Both the position numbers and the translations under genes were made by a program. Below are positions 15,442 to 27,668 of a DNA stretch of 64,000 nucleotides, in pieces (the stretch's first letter is position 1; each line of letters starts with the position of its first letter). Source of the stretch: Enoplosus armatus (lineage: Eukaryota > Chordata > Actinopteri > Centrarchiformes > Enoplosidae); assembly GCF_043641665.1 (NCBI RefSeq), contig NC_092201.1:916001-980000 (forward strand), in the 5' to 3' direction. A model generated the notes under the pieces. That model saw nothing but the letters and a program-made list of their open reading frames with translations, searched no databases and was not told the DNA's origin.

Positions 15442-16859
15442 AAGAGACTGACCGTCGCATAGATAAACATGAGGGGAGAACAAGAAGATCTGGGTTCTGT
15501 GCTTTTTCAGTCTCAACTTTCCACACATGTTCAAATCAGCAATTAAACACATGCATCTGTAGTGGGAATTAGGGTAGAAAAAGCATGCTGTGTTTATATT
15601 TTGGACACAAAACATAGTCAAACTATTTATTCAGCCAACAATAATAATTTACATATGATGCTAACAATCCAAAATGTTAACATTGCTGACAAAAACAAAC
15701 TTTTCCTGACATCTTGTTGAGATTTTTGAAGAAACATTGGAGAGAGAGAAAAGTATTTCTTTAAACTAATCCTTAAACAAGTTTGTCATTTTTTCATCTC
15801 AAATCCTGAAAGTTATTTTGACATTGACAAAAATGTAATTTTTTAAATGTGTTTCTCTAGTAGACATAGTTTATTTTCAAAATGTGTTTTAAAGTTGACA
15901 GGTTTGGGGGATAAGTTTGATATCGAACGCTTTAAAGATGCAAGATTTCATCATAGTGCCACCAAGTCACGTATTGGACATTATAACAACTCTTAAAGGG
16001 TAACATGAAACTTATCTCTCAGCCTTAGAAGCTTGAAAACATTATATCTGAGATAAACAATGTCTATTAGAAATAAGCCATTGTTGCTACATCAAGGTCA
16101 GGAACTTTCACGATCTGAGGTGTAAAATGTCAGTTATCAGTCACTCCACCTGCATGAGGTCAATGAGCTCTGCTACATGAGTCCTGCTTTGATTTAACCT
16201 GCATACTCGCAGCTTTTCCCTTTAGCTAAATGGTGATTTTGTGATTTGCCAGCCAGTCCATTTCAGTTTTTACTCCATCTTTCAGCAGTGCTGTGTGCTT
16301 CAGAGCTGGAAAAAAAGAGAAAAAATCAGGATGCATGCAGAGACTCGAGGGATTGGGGGTAAAATGGTGCAGAGCTGGGCAGCAGATGGCTCATCTCCAA
16401 GCTTTCAGGATCCCGGTCGGCCTTGCCAAATAGGAACAGGTGCTGGAGAAAGTAGGAAGTGAGCTGTGGGCCCTAGCGGCAGCAGGAGACCCTTGACCAG
16501 CTGGCGAGGAGAAAATGGAAAGACTTGGCAGTAGAAAAAAGAGAAAACCTGTATAATGTAGCAGGAAGAGGCCAGCCAACATGTGAGGCTGAGAGAGGCA
16601 GGGGTTCTTTAAAGCCTCACACATCTCACTGACTGATGGGAGCTTTTTATAAAGGCTGGTATCAAATCCAGCATTTTATTTTCTGATATTTGACCATTTT
16701 TATGTTTTTATTTGTTATCGACATGCTAGAAAGAGTTCAGATTGTACAAATTAAAGTACAAAAAGAGAAATAAACACGAGATACAGTAGTGTGAAATCCA
16801 ACAACATTCATGGTTTCTCTGTCAATAGTGTAAAACAACATTCCCAATATCATTCAAAA

Positions 16860-17010
16860 TGTTAAAGTCCAACATTATGGGAAATATGCTTATTTCCTCT
16901 CTGGATTCAGGACATGGTTAGCTTAGCTTAGCATAAATACTGGAAGCAAAGGGAAACAGCTAGCCTGCTCTGTCCAAAGCTCAAAAATACACCCACCCAT
17001 CTATTTCCTG
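16860..17010. repeat. Teleost dispersed repeat (TTAGCTTAGCATAAA family)
   Basis: GGTTAGCTTAGCTTAGCATA, AATACTGGAAGCAAAGGGAA, ACAGCTAGCCTGCTCTGTCC and AAAGCTCAAAAATACACCCA form the ordered core of a very common teleost interspersed repeat. Boundaries are approximate. Confidence 0.75.
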
Positions 17011-17179
17011 ACAGACAGCAGTGTATCCATCCACCAAGTACAGGTTCTGGTTTTAGTCTCTGAATGGTACTGAACCTTTGACCTCATTGCAACGACGAGA
17101 CTTAAAGCTGCTCTTTTTTAGCCTCACGCAGCACGACTGTAGAGATGGAGATGTCTGTTCATCCATCACTCGACAACCA

Positions 17180-17365
17180 CAGGTGACCAAACACCTGCAG
17201 AACTAATGACATTCATCAGCCTCAGCTGGACTCTGCTGCTAATTACCAAATGTTAGCATGCTAACACACTAAACTAAAATGGTGAACATGGTAAACATTA
17301 TACCTGATAAACATCATTAGCATTGTCACTGTGAGCATGCTGATATTAGCATTTAGCAGTGTCTA
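17180..17365. repeat. Teleost dispersed repeat (GTTAGCATGCTAAC family)
   Basis: Ordered landmarks: CAGAACTAATGACATTCATC, CAGCCTCAGCTGGACT, CAAATGTTAGCATGCTAACA, TGGTGAACATGGTAAACATT, CCTGATAAACATCATTAGCA and GAGCATGCTGATATTAGCAT. This is a fuller copy of the motif seen at 1270-1465. The flanking 17365-18050 holds no recognised gene. Confidence 0.8.
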
Positions 17366-18054
17366 AATGTCCAGCCTCACGGAGCCTCAGATTTGCTGTT
17401 AAAAGATCTTCTGCGACTAAATCGTTAGACAAGAATGTTGATTTTGGACGATTCTGCAAAACTCTGGATCACATTCAATTACAGCATTTTTAAAAGTAAT
17501 TTCTCCCCTAACAACAGATGTTTGTTATGAATCCTGAGCAGGTTTTCTCTTCATCATGTCGAGGATTTGTACCATCCCCTTCAGAGGCTGCTGGTTTAAT
17601 AGAGGCTGCTCCTTCCTGCTGTGCAGAGTGAATAACAGTGTGTTGATAAGATGGAGGGCCCCTCGGCTCAGTATGGGGCCACCCTCTCAGCAGGGGTCCA
17701 CTGAAGCCTGGAGCAGCCGGGGGGGCTCACAGCGCGTCGGTCCGGGCCCTCAGGGCTCAGCGGGGCCGGTTTGTGTGGGACCAAACTTCAGAGCTGTGAG
17801 CAGAATCAAAGCCGGCGTCTCCCTGAGGGAGCTGATAAGCTATTGATCAACAGCCGGGAAGGGATGTTGAACATCAGCGATTACTGCAGATGAGGTGAGA
17901 TGAGGGAACGCAAACCACGAGATCCACAAACAACACAACACAGGGGGCAGTTTAAAGTGACTGTACCTGAGAGCGGAGGGGACGTGTCTAAAATGAATAC
18001 AAAAATACAATGGAGTTCTGCACAGTGCTCAGTGTGGTCTTTACTGAACCTTCA

Positions 18055-18790
18055 TATTCATTCTTTCATTTACTTGTTTATTTATTCCATATTTTCATCC
18101 ATTCATTCTTTCATTAACTTGTAGGCCTATATTTAATTCATTAATTCATCATTGATTCATTTATTCCATATATTAATTCATTCATCATTGATTCATTTAT
18201 TCCATATAGTTATTCATTTATCCATTCACTTATTAATCATTTCAGTATTCATTCATTCTTTCTTTCTTTATATGCCCATTCATTCATTCACTTATTAATC
18301 TATGTAATCACTATTACAAGTAATTAATCGTTTCATTCATTAATGCACACGTATTAATTCACTCACTCATTTATTCATTAGTTCATCTGTTTCCTTATAT
18401 ATTTTTTATCCATTCATTCATTCATTCATTCAATCACTCAATCGCTCATTCACTTATTAATTTAATCAACCAATGAATTCTCTTATTTATTCACGTATTC
18501 ATTCCATCATTAGCTTTATTCATTAGGCAATTTACTCATTCATTCATTAATCCACTCAACTACCAATTCATTTGCTGTTGCCTCTTAGTTAATTTATTCA
18601 TTCACTTATTTATTCACTTCATTCATCAGTGGCATTGGCATATTTATTCAATAATTAATTAATTAATTAATTCACCAGGTAATCTAGCAGTTTGTTCATT
18701 AATTCATTCACTTATTTATTACTTATTCATTAATTCATTTATTGTACATACATCCATTCACTGTAATCTTCTACGATCTTAATCTTATTA
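18055..18790. repeat. Degenerate ATTC/TTCA-rich tract
   Basis: Over 700 bp of loosely tandem TTCATTCA, TTATTCAT and TTAATTCA words, with the purest run (TTCA)n at 18410-18431. It looks like an old, mutated tetranucleotide array. Confidence 0.85.
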
Positions 18791-19039
18791 ATTCATGAAT
18801 CCATCCACCATTTATTAACTGATTCCAGTATCGACCTTCTACCTGTCCAAGAAAGTCTTGTTCTGTCAGTAAAATAAAGCTTAAATGAAACTAAATATAA
18901 AATCCTTTCTTCTCCGTATGGAGTTTGGTGTGATTGAGGTTTTAAAATCAAGGGAAATGTAATTTGTTTACTTTGTGTGTATAAAAATGAGCACCTCTCT
19001 TAATAACCTCATCTTGTAGTTGCAGACCTGCCTTCCGAT

Positions 19040-19215
19040 TCCTACTTCTAATTAATTATTATATTTGATTAAATCATTAAGATCTTGCCATCATTTTATT
19101 TCATGCATGCAATATTTCATGCATCTCATCTCTAATTGCCCGTTCAGCAGACAGATCTACGTGTCAATTAGGCGTTTGCAAATGGAGCTATAATTAGGTT
19201 GAATTAATTGACTGG
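19040..19215. promoter_or_regulatory. Putative conserved enhancer: homeodomain and octamer sites
   Basis: Dense TAATTA/ATTA cores (TCTAATTAATTATTATATTT, GATTAAATCATTAA, TCTAATTGCCC, GTCAATTAGGC, TATAATTAGGTTG, GAATTAATTGA) surround an octamer-like TTTGCAAAT at 19175-19183 and two CATGCA words. It is not part of any repeat family seen here and has no open frame. Such site-dense non-coding DNA is often conserved in vertebrates, but conservation could not be tested. Confidence 0.4.
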
Positions 19216-19927
19216 CTGTGTGGACAGCAATTACAACAGTGACAAATTAAAAGGCAGCAGAACTGATGTTCTTAATGATCCAAAATGCTGGATCCATTTA
19301 AAAAAAGGTGAGACATTCAAAAAAATCGTATCTGTTTCTTTTCTGAGGAAATTTAAACTGGATTCTGCATGGACTCTGAGGTTTCAATGTACTGGGAGGA
19401 AAACAACCTCTAGTGGCTAAGAGTGGTACTAAAGGGAATAACAAAGGACAAATCTACCACCTATAATAAAAAATCATGTGTTTATAATCACATGAACTCT
19501 TCTGTCAATCCATCAAGAGATTCAGCCTTTAAAAGTCCCAAACCAACAGTAGTTCACAATAAAACTGCCAAACATTATTTAATTTGCTTTGTGTGAAATC
19601 TGGGAGTCAAAACATTTTCATACACTATAAGGATGAGAAAGTTTGATTTTTCACTAATTTACTTATTTTTTCATGGTCTATGTTTGGGCTCAAGGTTCAA
19701 TGTATTCATTCATAAAAACAACAACAGAACACTCACATGCTATATGTACATTAATAGTTATTAGTGGCTGTAATCAGTTTACCAAACTGGCCCTTTAGTA
19801 GAGTTCAAAAATACAGTGAATAAGTGAAATATTGATTATTGTATTCAAAATCTGAACATATTCTTCACAGTAACTCAAGTCTGTACATTGTACCTACTTA
19901 AGTTGATTTGATTAACAAAGTTACAGA

Positions 19928-20128
19928 AACAGTGGTGGAAGGAGTGTTCAATTTAAATAAAAAAACAATACAGCAAATATGCAAAAATACTCAATTACAA
20001 GTAAAAGACCTGTATGACAAATACGATTTAAGTAAAAGTACAGACATATTATCTGAACATACTGTATCTGATTCTATCTGACATCTGAGATTGTTAATAC
20101 TGATGCATCAATGTTAAAGCAGCATTTT
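19928..20128 (-). repeat. Teleost AAGTACTTTT element that contains the 28-bp array
   Basis: Begins ACAGTGGTGGAAGGAGTGTT and continues with TACTCAATTACAAGTAAAAG and GATTTAAGTAAAAGTACAGA, then CATCAATGTTAAAGCAGCAT. This is the family read in reverse, up to the point where the array starts. Beyond the array a short CTAGTACTAAACTGTA follows. Confidence 0.6.
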
Positions 20129-20129
20129 A

Positions 20130-21222
20130 CTGTTAGTTTAACTACTTTATATACAGTTAGCTAGTTTAACTGCTTTATATATAGTTAGCTAGTTTAACTA
20201 CTTTATATACAGTTAGCTAGTTTAACTGCTTTATATATAGTTAGATAATTTAACTACTTTATATACAGTTAGATAATTTAACTGCTTTATACACAGTTAG
20301 CTAGTTTAACTGCTTTATATACAGTTAGCTAGTTTAACTACTTTATATACAGTTAGCTAGTTTAACTGCTTTATCTACAGTTAGCTAGTTTAACTGCTTT
20401 ATATATAGTTAGCTAGTTTAACTGCTTTATCTACAGTTAGCTAGTTTAACTGCTTTATCTACAGTTAGCTAGTTTAACTACTTTATATACAGTTAGCTAG
20501 TTTAACTGCTTTATCTACAGTTAGCTAGTTTAACTGCTTTATATATAGTTAGCTAGTTTAACTACTTTATATACAATTAGATACAGTACAGTTTACATAC
20601 AGTTAGCTAGTTTAACTGCTTTATATACAGTTAGCTAGTTTAACTGCTTTATATATAGTTAGCTAGTTTACCTTCTTTATATACAATTAGCTAGTTTAAT
20701 TACTTTATATACAGTTAGCTAGTTTCAACTACATTATATACAGTTAGCTAGTTTAACTGCTTTATATACAGTTAGCTAGTTTCAACTACTTTATATACAG
20801 TTAGCTAGTTTAATTACTTTATATACAGTTAGCTAGTTTAACTATTTTACAATTAGCTAGTTTAATTACTTTATATACAGTTAGCTAGTTTAACTGCTTT
20901 ATATACAGTTAGCTAGTTTAATTACTTTATATACAGTTAGCTAGTTTAACTGCTTTATATACAGTTAGCTAGTTTAACTGCTTTATATACAGTTAGCTAG
21001 TTTAACTACTTTACAATTAGCTAGTTAACTACTTTATATACAGTTAGCTAGTTTAACTGCTTTATATACAGTTAGCTAGTTTAACTGCTTTATATACAGT
21101 TAGCTAGTTTAACTGCTTTATATATACAATTAGATAGTTTAATTACTTTATATACAGTTAGCTAGTTTAACTGCTTTATATACAGTTAGCTAGTTTAACT
21201 GCTTTATATACAGTTAGCTAGT
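20130..21222. repeat. 28-bp tandem array, about 39 copies
   Basis: Unit TTAGCTAGTTTAACTGCTTT plus ATATACAG, repeated with few changes (TGC or TAC before TTTAT; ATATAC, ATATAT or ATCTAC). Some units lose 5-10 bases (TTTACAATTAG variants near 20845 and 21011). The unit resembles the internal element block TTTAACTACTTTATATAC, which other copies carry once. The repeats are contiguous without unique spacers, so it is a minisatellite. Confidence 0.95.
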
Positions 21223-22349
21223 ACTAAACTGTATCAGTGTTCTGATACACACATATGCAGTCCAAAATATTAATAGAAAAATGGATCTCTTTGGGATTCA
21301 CAACAGTTATTTAAATGAAGTCATCTGAGAAGTTTAGAGGGGAAAGTCTCATCAACAACATATCAATGCTATAATAATAATCATACGTGTGTTTTCCATC
21401 TGTCATTGTTGACAGTTCTTCTTCTGCTGGTTTTAAAGCATCAACTTGAAGTCAGAACACATTCAACAGCTTTTGCCAGGTTCTTTTGTGAACAATAAAC
21501 AATAGCTATAAAAGTTTGATTGTCCTTCTGAGAGCAATTTCACACACAACATTGAGTTTTCACCCAAACTGCACAGAAAGTGTGTCTCTGCCTCTGGCTC
21601 TGCAGGTTTTTATGTGTTCGCTTTCTGTTTGTTATGAGTGAAAACTCATCTATAAACACTGGCAGTAGAAGTTTGCAATCTCAGCAGGTTGAAATGCTTT
21701 GTATGCTAGTTTGTTGTCACTAATGTCGGGGGTGTTTCAGTGCATGCTGAGATACCCTCCAACCCACTGACCCCGGAGAGAAACAGGCAGGTTTCAAAGT
21801 AAAAGAATGAATGTTTCTTTAAGAACAACGGCCTGTAGTCATTCATCAGTCGTGTTTGATACAGATGCAGCAGCTATATGAATTGTGTCTTTGATGCTTC
21901 ACTGCTGGATGCAGCATTAACAGCACGCTGTCTGATGTTTTTTGGGAGTTCTTCCTCCCTGCTGCTCTGGATCAGAGCTCATAACAGCCTGTGAAGCTGA
22001 TCCTCCACCTGGGGAAATATCCATCTGATAAATGAATTTGCCCGTCAGACTCTCTAAAGCCGCCTGATTACAAACTGTCTGTTTGGTTTAATATGAAGTG
22101 GCTTGGCAAACACTAAAGGGAGTTTAGAACAATCACACTGAGATGATTGAATTATACTGATTAATAATTCATTCCTATTAAATCCTCAAACTTAGAACAA
22201 GCGAGTGTCTGTTCCCAAAGAGCTGCGTCACCGCTGGATCAGAAAAGAGGTTTTTTGTTGCAGTTTGAGGGAATTTAAAGCTGTCAGAATAATCCTGCTA
22301 ACAGCATGTAACACAAAGAGAAACCTGCCCAACAGTAACATTACCTAAT
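21223..22349. other. Intergenic stretch without recognised features
   Basis: Mixed A/T-rich sequence with no supported exon, RNA gene or repeat beyond short words. Confidence 0.6.
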
Positions 22350-22560
22350 GTTGTAGTGGAAGAAGTACTCAGATCCTTTACTCAAGTAAAAGTAGTAATA
22401 CCACATGTAAAATCAAAGTACTAACAATGCCTGTCAGATAAACGTAATGGGCTAAAAAGAATTTAGTTATTATAAGTTTAAAGTACCATAAATTGCAAAT
22501 ACTCAAGCAAAGTACTAGTAGTTGTAAGTACAGTTCTTCAAGTAAATGTACTTGATAAAG
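22350..22560 (-). repeat. Teleost AAGTACTTTT element, reverse orientation
   Basis: GTAGTGGAAGAAGTACTCAG, ATCCTTTACTCAAGTAAAAG, TAGTAATACCACATGTAAAA and AAGTACTAACAATGCCTG form the reversed terminal half, followed by degraded AAGTACAGTTCTTCAAGTAA sequence. Confidence 0.8.
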
Positions 22561-22599
22561 TTAAGTAAGCAGCAGATGTTGGAAAGTAAAGTCCACCCT

Positions 22600-22749
22600 G
22601 TGGAGGTTGGAGGTTTGGGAACTTGTAGGCCAATCAGAACTGTACTTTTGTTAGGTGACCTCAGAGGGCGGAGCTTTGAACAGGCAGTAACAAACATGGC
22701 CGACACTGCAGTTAGTCCCAGTGGAGGCTGTGGCTGACAGGAGTAAAAG
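22600..22749 (+). promoter_or_regulatory. Promoter-like segment with possible first exon
   Basis: GGCCAATCAG (22630-22639) is an NF-Y/CCAAT match, GAGGGCGGAGC (about 22664) is GC-box-like, and AACATGGCCGAC (about 22694) is YY1-like. A consensus donor AAAAG/GTAAAC follows at 22749/22750. An ATG at 22696 opens only 13 codons (MADTAVSPSGGCG), so a non-coding exon is more likely. It could start a lncRNA or a distal phf21b 5' UTR exon; this is inference. Confidence 0.35.
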
Positions 22750-25300
22750 GTAAACAGGTGCAGGATCGTAAACCTGGAGGTGCTGTGGTGTTACGGGTGG
22801 TTTGTTTGCTGCTGTGATCATTAGCTATGCTAGCACACTTATGGATCACTTCAATCATTTTGTGTTTTGAATGTCATTTTTGTGTGACCTGATTCATGCG
22901 TTAGAAAGGCCAAACTTATCTTTGTCTTGAGGATTCATGCTAGCAACATGTAAGTTAGCATAAGTAACATAGCATCGCTAGCTGCTGAGCAGTGTGGATT
23001 AACTTGTTAATGGCCTTGTGGGGCCCTGTTGTTTTCAAGCTTGGACACAGACTGTACCACTGTGTGTACTGACACGTCGGGCAGCTAACAGCTAGCTGAT
23101 GTGGATCTTAACCAGTGAATGAAAGTTGAGTTTGAGTGCAGGCTTGGATCTGCTAATGTAATGCTAACTTTATGGCCTGATACAGTAGGTGATGTTGGAA
23201 TACCAGAGGCTTAGGCCAGGTAATGTTATATTAGCTTTGTGGTCTGTAGCATATTCAGTCTGCTGGTAGCTCATGTCCACTAATGTTAGCTGCTCTTTTT
23301 CTTTCCTTTAAAATTTACGTTAATCATTATTAAAATTGCTGCATATTAATTTTCTGTGCATTGAGTAATCGTCTCAGCCATAAACGTGTCCTTGTAAGCT
23401 TCAACTGTGAATCCAAGATGACCTTTTTCTCTTGTAAATAGTTTTTGCAGAGACTTAAATGTTTCACTTCCTCCAGTAAAACTGCAGCTTGTCCTCATGT
23501 TAAATGGAGATTTCTCTCCATCTTGGTGCTCATTCAATGCAGCTTTGTTTACATTTATTTGACTCCATCACACCTCTTGTTTGTTGCTGAACTGCTTGTG
23601 AATAGTATATTTCATGTTGGTAATAATACACAGAGAAATCAAACATAATTGTTAAATGTTAGCTTGTGGAGCTCCTCAGGCCTGTTAACCATCTGATAAT
23701 TATTGCTTTGCAGCTTGTAGAAATCTAATCACATGCTGCCTGTTGTTCGTTTACATGAGAGAGACTTTTTTTCCTTTGTAATTCTCTGCAGCTACTTCAA
23801 AGAAATCTGCAAAACAAAGAGTGCAAAAACATGAGATATCCTTCAGCACTGGCTGCCCCCTTCCTGCTATGCTGCATGTTTCTGACACACAAAAACACAA
23901 TGAATCATTATTATGTCAGCACATTATCTCCGCATGACGATTTCCAGCTGAACAATACATTTTTCTCCCATTCACAGTCGCAGAATGGGACTGCAGCCGC
24001 CTTATTTTTGTTCAAATGCGACTCGTTCAATGGCTGTTTCTTTGTGCCCGGCGCTGCAGAATAGCTCGGTTATGTGCTCGGCTGGTAGCCAGAACCGAGC
24101 TGAGACCACTCGCAGGAAAACTTGTGTTTGTTTATTGGTGAAGTGAAAGAAGCTCTGAGTGAGAGAACTGGGTCACAGCCTCAGCAGAGCAACAATTAAC
24201 TCAGAGAGGTTGGTGTTGTTTGGAAAGTGCCGCCTGAGATGTCACATAATACAGGTAGCACTTTAATACTCACTCTAATACTACACTGTCAGCAGAACAG
24301 CAGTAGTTTACATCCTAAAAGGCTTCTGGGGTGTTTTACATTGTTTTAACATGTTTCCTTCCTGTCATTGGTTTCTATTCATGTCAGTTCAAAATGAATA
24401 TGTTTATTCTTAATTTTGACAAGTACAGCTTTTTCAAATCAACCTGCATTAACAGCTGGAGTGCTAACGTAGCTTTGACAGAAATTAAAACAGTGAGAGA
24501 AAGTTCATTTACTCAAGTGCTGTACCTCCTTTGTGGTTTTACAGCACAGCACAGTGTACAGACTGATAGCAGGTCTGTGTTTTTGTAGGTAGAGGAATGC
24601 AGTGTTTTCTCTGCTCTCTGCTGCCAGCTCTCTGACTGCACTTGGCTGACATTTATGTCAACCTCTCATAAGCCCAAAGACACAATCCTTACAAATGTCA
24701 GTGTATCTTTTCATCAGCAGTGAAGGATATGTTCTTGGCTCCTGCTCCGTCTGCATGGTGCGACGCAGTTTGCCAACCATCCATTTGGAAGACCAAATAA
24801 AAATGTCAGAGCAGCACTTCAGTGATGGAGTGTCTCTGCTGATATTAGGCCACATTTAACTGTCAACCCCGCTGCTGCTGTTTGTACCACACACGTTCAT
24901 ATTAATGCTACAAAACACACAAGTACTCCGTGTGAAGCAGCAGGTACATGAAGCGCTGTAGTGACATAATGAGAAGGTTCATGGCTGAGTTGGAAGATTA
25001 GCACTCTGGCTTCACTCCCTCATATTAATTTATCTTTCAGGCTATGTGCTTTTCTATCTGCTCTTAATTATACTGCAGCATAGAACAGAAGATATTCAGG
25101 ACAAATAATGAAAAACCTTCTAATCTCCAACCCTCCGGCTTATCATCGCTCACTAAGAGCTGCTCGTCAATAAGGACAATCTACTTCCTCACAGAGCAGC
25201 CGTTTCTGATTCCAGCGTCTCAAACTACTTTTAACACAAACTGGAATATTTAAGGAAACTGATTTGCACAATTAAGAGCAGCAAAACGTTAAAAGTGTAA
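22750..25300. other. Intergenic stretch without supported genes
   Basis: Contains GCTAGC/GTTAGC words (22820-23290) and A/T-rich unique sequence. A minus-strand open frame at 24855-24658 (IWSSKWMVGKLRR...) has protein-like composition, but I recognise no family and see no splice context. Confidence 0.5.
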
Positions 25301-25304
25301 AACA

Positions 25305-25560
25305 CAACACGTACTGTTATACAGTAAATGAAATCACCCAACAGTATGAAACATGGATAACATTAACTGCTGCAGCTAGTTACAATATGAAAATGCATCT
25401 TACATGTTACTGCATCCATAATAATAATCTAATAGTATAATATATAATGTAACACTGACATAGCCCATTTTGGCTACATAGTGAGTACTTTTACTTTAAT
25501 ACTTTAAGTACATTGTCTTGGAATTGTAGTAAAAAATCTTAATACTTCTTCCACCACTGC
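25305..25560 (+). repeat. Teleost AAGTACTTTT element
   Basis: CACCCAACAGTATGAAACAT, TACTGCATCCATAATAATAA, TAATAGTATAATATATAATG, CATAGTGAGTACTTTTACTT, ACTTTAAGTACATT and the end AATACTTCTTCCACCACTG. It ends in the diagnostic terminal CTTCCACCACTG. Confidence 0.85.
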
Positions 25561-25659
25561 TGAGTGGTTTGCCACTGTTGTTTTTTTGTATACTGCTAGT
25601 ATTAGCAGCAAGTATCTGTACCTGTCAGTGTTTAACTATTATATATGATGTTTTATATT

Positions 25660-25760
25660 TGTGTGGAATACTCCGCTTTTACTTGTAGTGGAGTATTTTC
25701 TCTGTGTGGGATAAGTACTTTTACTTAAGTAAAGGATGTGAGTACTTCTTCCACCACTGA
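25660..25760 (+). repeat. Second terminal copy of the AAGTACTTTT element
   Basis: GAATACTCCGCTTTTACTTG, TAGTGGAGTATTTTC, GATAAGTACTTTTACTTAAG and GTGAGTACTTCTTCCACCAC. It lies 100 bp after the previous terminus, so an insertion or duplication split the end. The stretch 25760-26610 shows nothing further. Confidence 0.85.
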
Positions 25761-26617
25761 ATATAACTGGCCTGTTGTTTGTTAGTACTTCACTCCATTT
25801 TGTGGTGTTGCATTCAGGGGCGTTCGTGTTTCTGAGACTTCTGTTTTAGTCAGCTTTGTGGCAGACTAACGCCTCCCTCATAAACCACCAAAATAAAAGT
25901 TCCGTAAGTCCATTTCTGTAGCCAGTGAAGCAGCCGGCTGTACGTTACTTGTTTTCCAAATATTCCTCATTAAACATTTCCTGTGAGTGACGACCCAGGC
26001 TGGGTCCAGGATCGGCCAGGCTTCACTGGAGTTTGCCAGTATTGACAGATGGCCGGTCCAGGCCTGGCCCGAGGTAGACTATAAGATAAAACTAATGTCC
26101 AGCTGATATCAAATCTGTCTGAGTTCCTGCATGTCTTCCTCTGACTGTACTTTCAATGAAGATAATTGAAAACAAATGTCTAAAAACAGATTATCAACAA
26201 CATAAAGTAATGCTTTATTCAGTGTCTGCTCAGTGTTCTGCTGGGAGATGAGCTTCAAAGTCACCACAAGGTACATTTAGTAGCTGTTCAGCTACTTTCA
26301 ATCATACCACATGATCTTCATCTGCAGGTGGAGTTTTTTCAGTTGTTGTGGAATTGTAGATGTTTAAATTTCCATTTCTCGAGCACTTTAAGGACTTTTT
26401 TCTTGTAATATGATATAAGACAATGATATTAGGTGATATGACTGAAAGCTCCAGAAAAGCTACTAAATGTAACTTGTGGTGAGATTATTCTTCTTATGCT
26501 TCTCCTGAGAGCTTTAATCACACTTCATGCACCTCCATTCTCTGACGTGACAGGCCTCTAACATCAGCTTTCATGGTGCCAGAACAGATAGACGTTACAG
26601 TTAGATGTGACTCGCTT

Positions 26618-26720
26618 GCAGTGGTGGAAAGTAGCTAAGTACATTTACTCAAGTACAAGTACCTCAAAACTGTACTTGAGTATTCTTATTTTATGTCACT
26701 TTATACTTCTACAGTTGTAA
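26618..26720 (+). repeat. Solo left end of the AAGTACTTTT element
   Basis: GCAGTGGTGGAAAGTAGCTA, AGTACATTTACTCAAGTACA and CTGTACTTGAGTATTC..., then CACTTTATACTTCTACA. It starts with CAGTGGTGGAA, the inverse of the CTTCCACCACTG end, which supports terminal inverted repeats for the family. Confidence 0.85.
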
Positions 26721-27437
26721 AATCACACTGATGATGGATACCTACATTTTTACAGGACTTCATGGTGGATGATTTAGCTGTTATTGATGTTGTATCATTT
26801 ATAAATAAAATACACACGTGATCATCTTCAGAAGTCCACTATAGCTAAATGTATGTGTTCTGGTGGAAAGCTGGTGTTGGAGTATATGCTCAGGTGTCCA
26901 CACATGTTTGGGGAGGACTGATGCAGCCACAAGGAAACAAAATGAGGTGTTTTGTGGTTCTTTTTGGTAAAAAGCCCAACACAATAATGAAATGAATCTT
27001 ATTCCTGGTGCTTTGAAACACCACATCTAACAGATAATATATAATCCACATAGTAAAATACAGGGGCTGAGGGGTACAACGGGTGGACTTGGTTTGACCT
27101 CAGTGTTTCTGGCTCCGGCCCTGCAGACATACAGCCAAAAGATAATAAAACCCACCAACACTAAGCAGCTACAGTACATCTGAAGTCTGCGTCCATTCAG
27201 AGCGAGCAGGGCTGAAAAACTCGGAGCAGCTTGGAATCGAAAGCCACCACAGAGAAGACTTCAAGAGTTTCACCGCTGAGCCGTGAAATGAAAAGTAGCA
27301 GCTGATGTAGCAGCAGACCTGGCCGGGGTGGGGGAGGGTTTCAGCGGGCAGGCGGCGGCGGAGGGACGGGGGGAGGGAGGGACTACTTTCTGTCAACGCT
27401 GCAAGCTGAGTACAAACTACAACTTTACTGTAAGGCT

Positions 27438-27668
27438 TTATGTACCATCTAGGCCTGTATTTATGGATGTTGGCTTGGGGACTTCCCCCTCGGATTCAAG
27501 TGTTGTATTAATAACCAGAGTGGAGCTCAGAGCTGGCGGCTGGCTCCATAGCAGCGTCGGAAGAATAGTAATGTCCGTGTCTGAGTCCCCCGAGCTGCTG
27601 CCTCTGTCCATGGTGCTACTTTCTGTTTCACCCGTCAAAATGTCGGCCGCTATTCTGTCTCCAAACAT
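27438..27668 (-). CDS. Unidentified open frame downstream of a CpG promoter island
   Basis: A 76-codon minus-strand frame. An internal ATG in a strong context (CACCATGG, at about 27611) begins MDRGSSSGDSDTDITILPTL, an acidic/Ser-rich, soluble-looking N-terminus. The frame could leave through a donor CTAGATG/GTACAT at 27446/27445 just before the stop. It lies immediately downstream, in minus orientation, of the island at 27820-28000. I recognise no family and found no convincing next exon between 15 and 27 kb, and the opposite strand is also open. It may be the first exon of an unrecognised gene or a lncRNA. Confidence 0.25.
   Translation of the reverse strand: MFGDRIAADILTGETESSTMDRGSSSGDSDTDITILPTLLWSQPPALSSTLVINTTLESEGEVPKPTSINTGLDGT

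Noticed and set aside
20130..21222. Regular 28-bp repeats resembling a CRISPR array
   Set aside because: The units are contiguous with no unique spacers, no cas genes are present, and the flanking DNA is a vertebrate dispersed element; it is a minisatellite.
24658..24855. Minus-strand open frame with IWSSKWMVGKLRRTMQTEQE
   Set aside because: The composition is protein-like, but I could not match a family, find splice sites or tie it to the promoter island at 27.9 kb. Length alone is not evidence.
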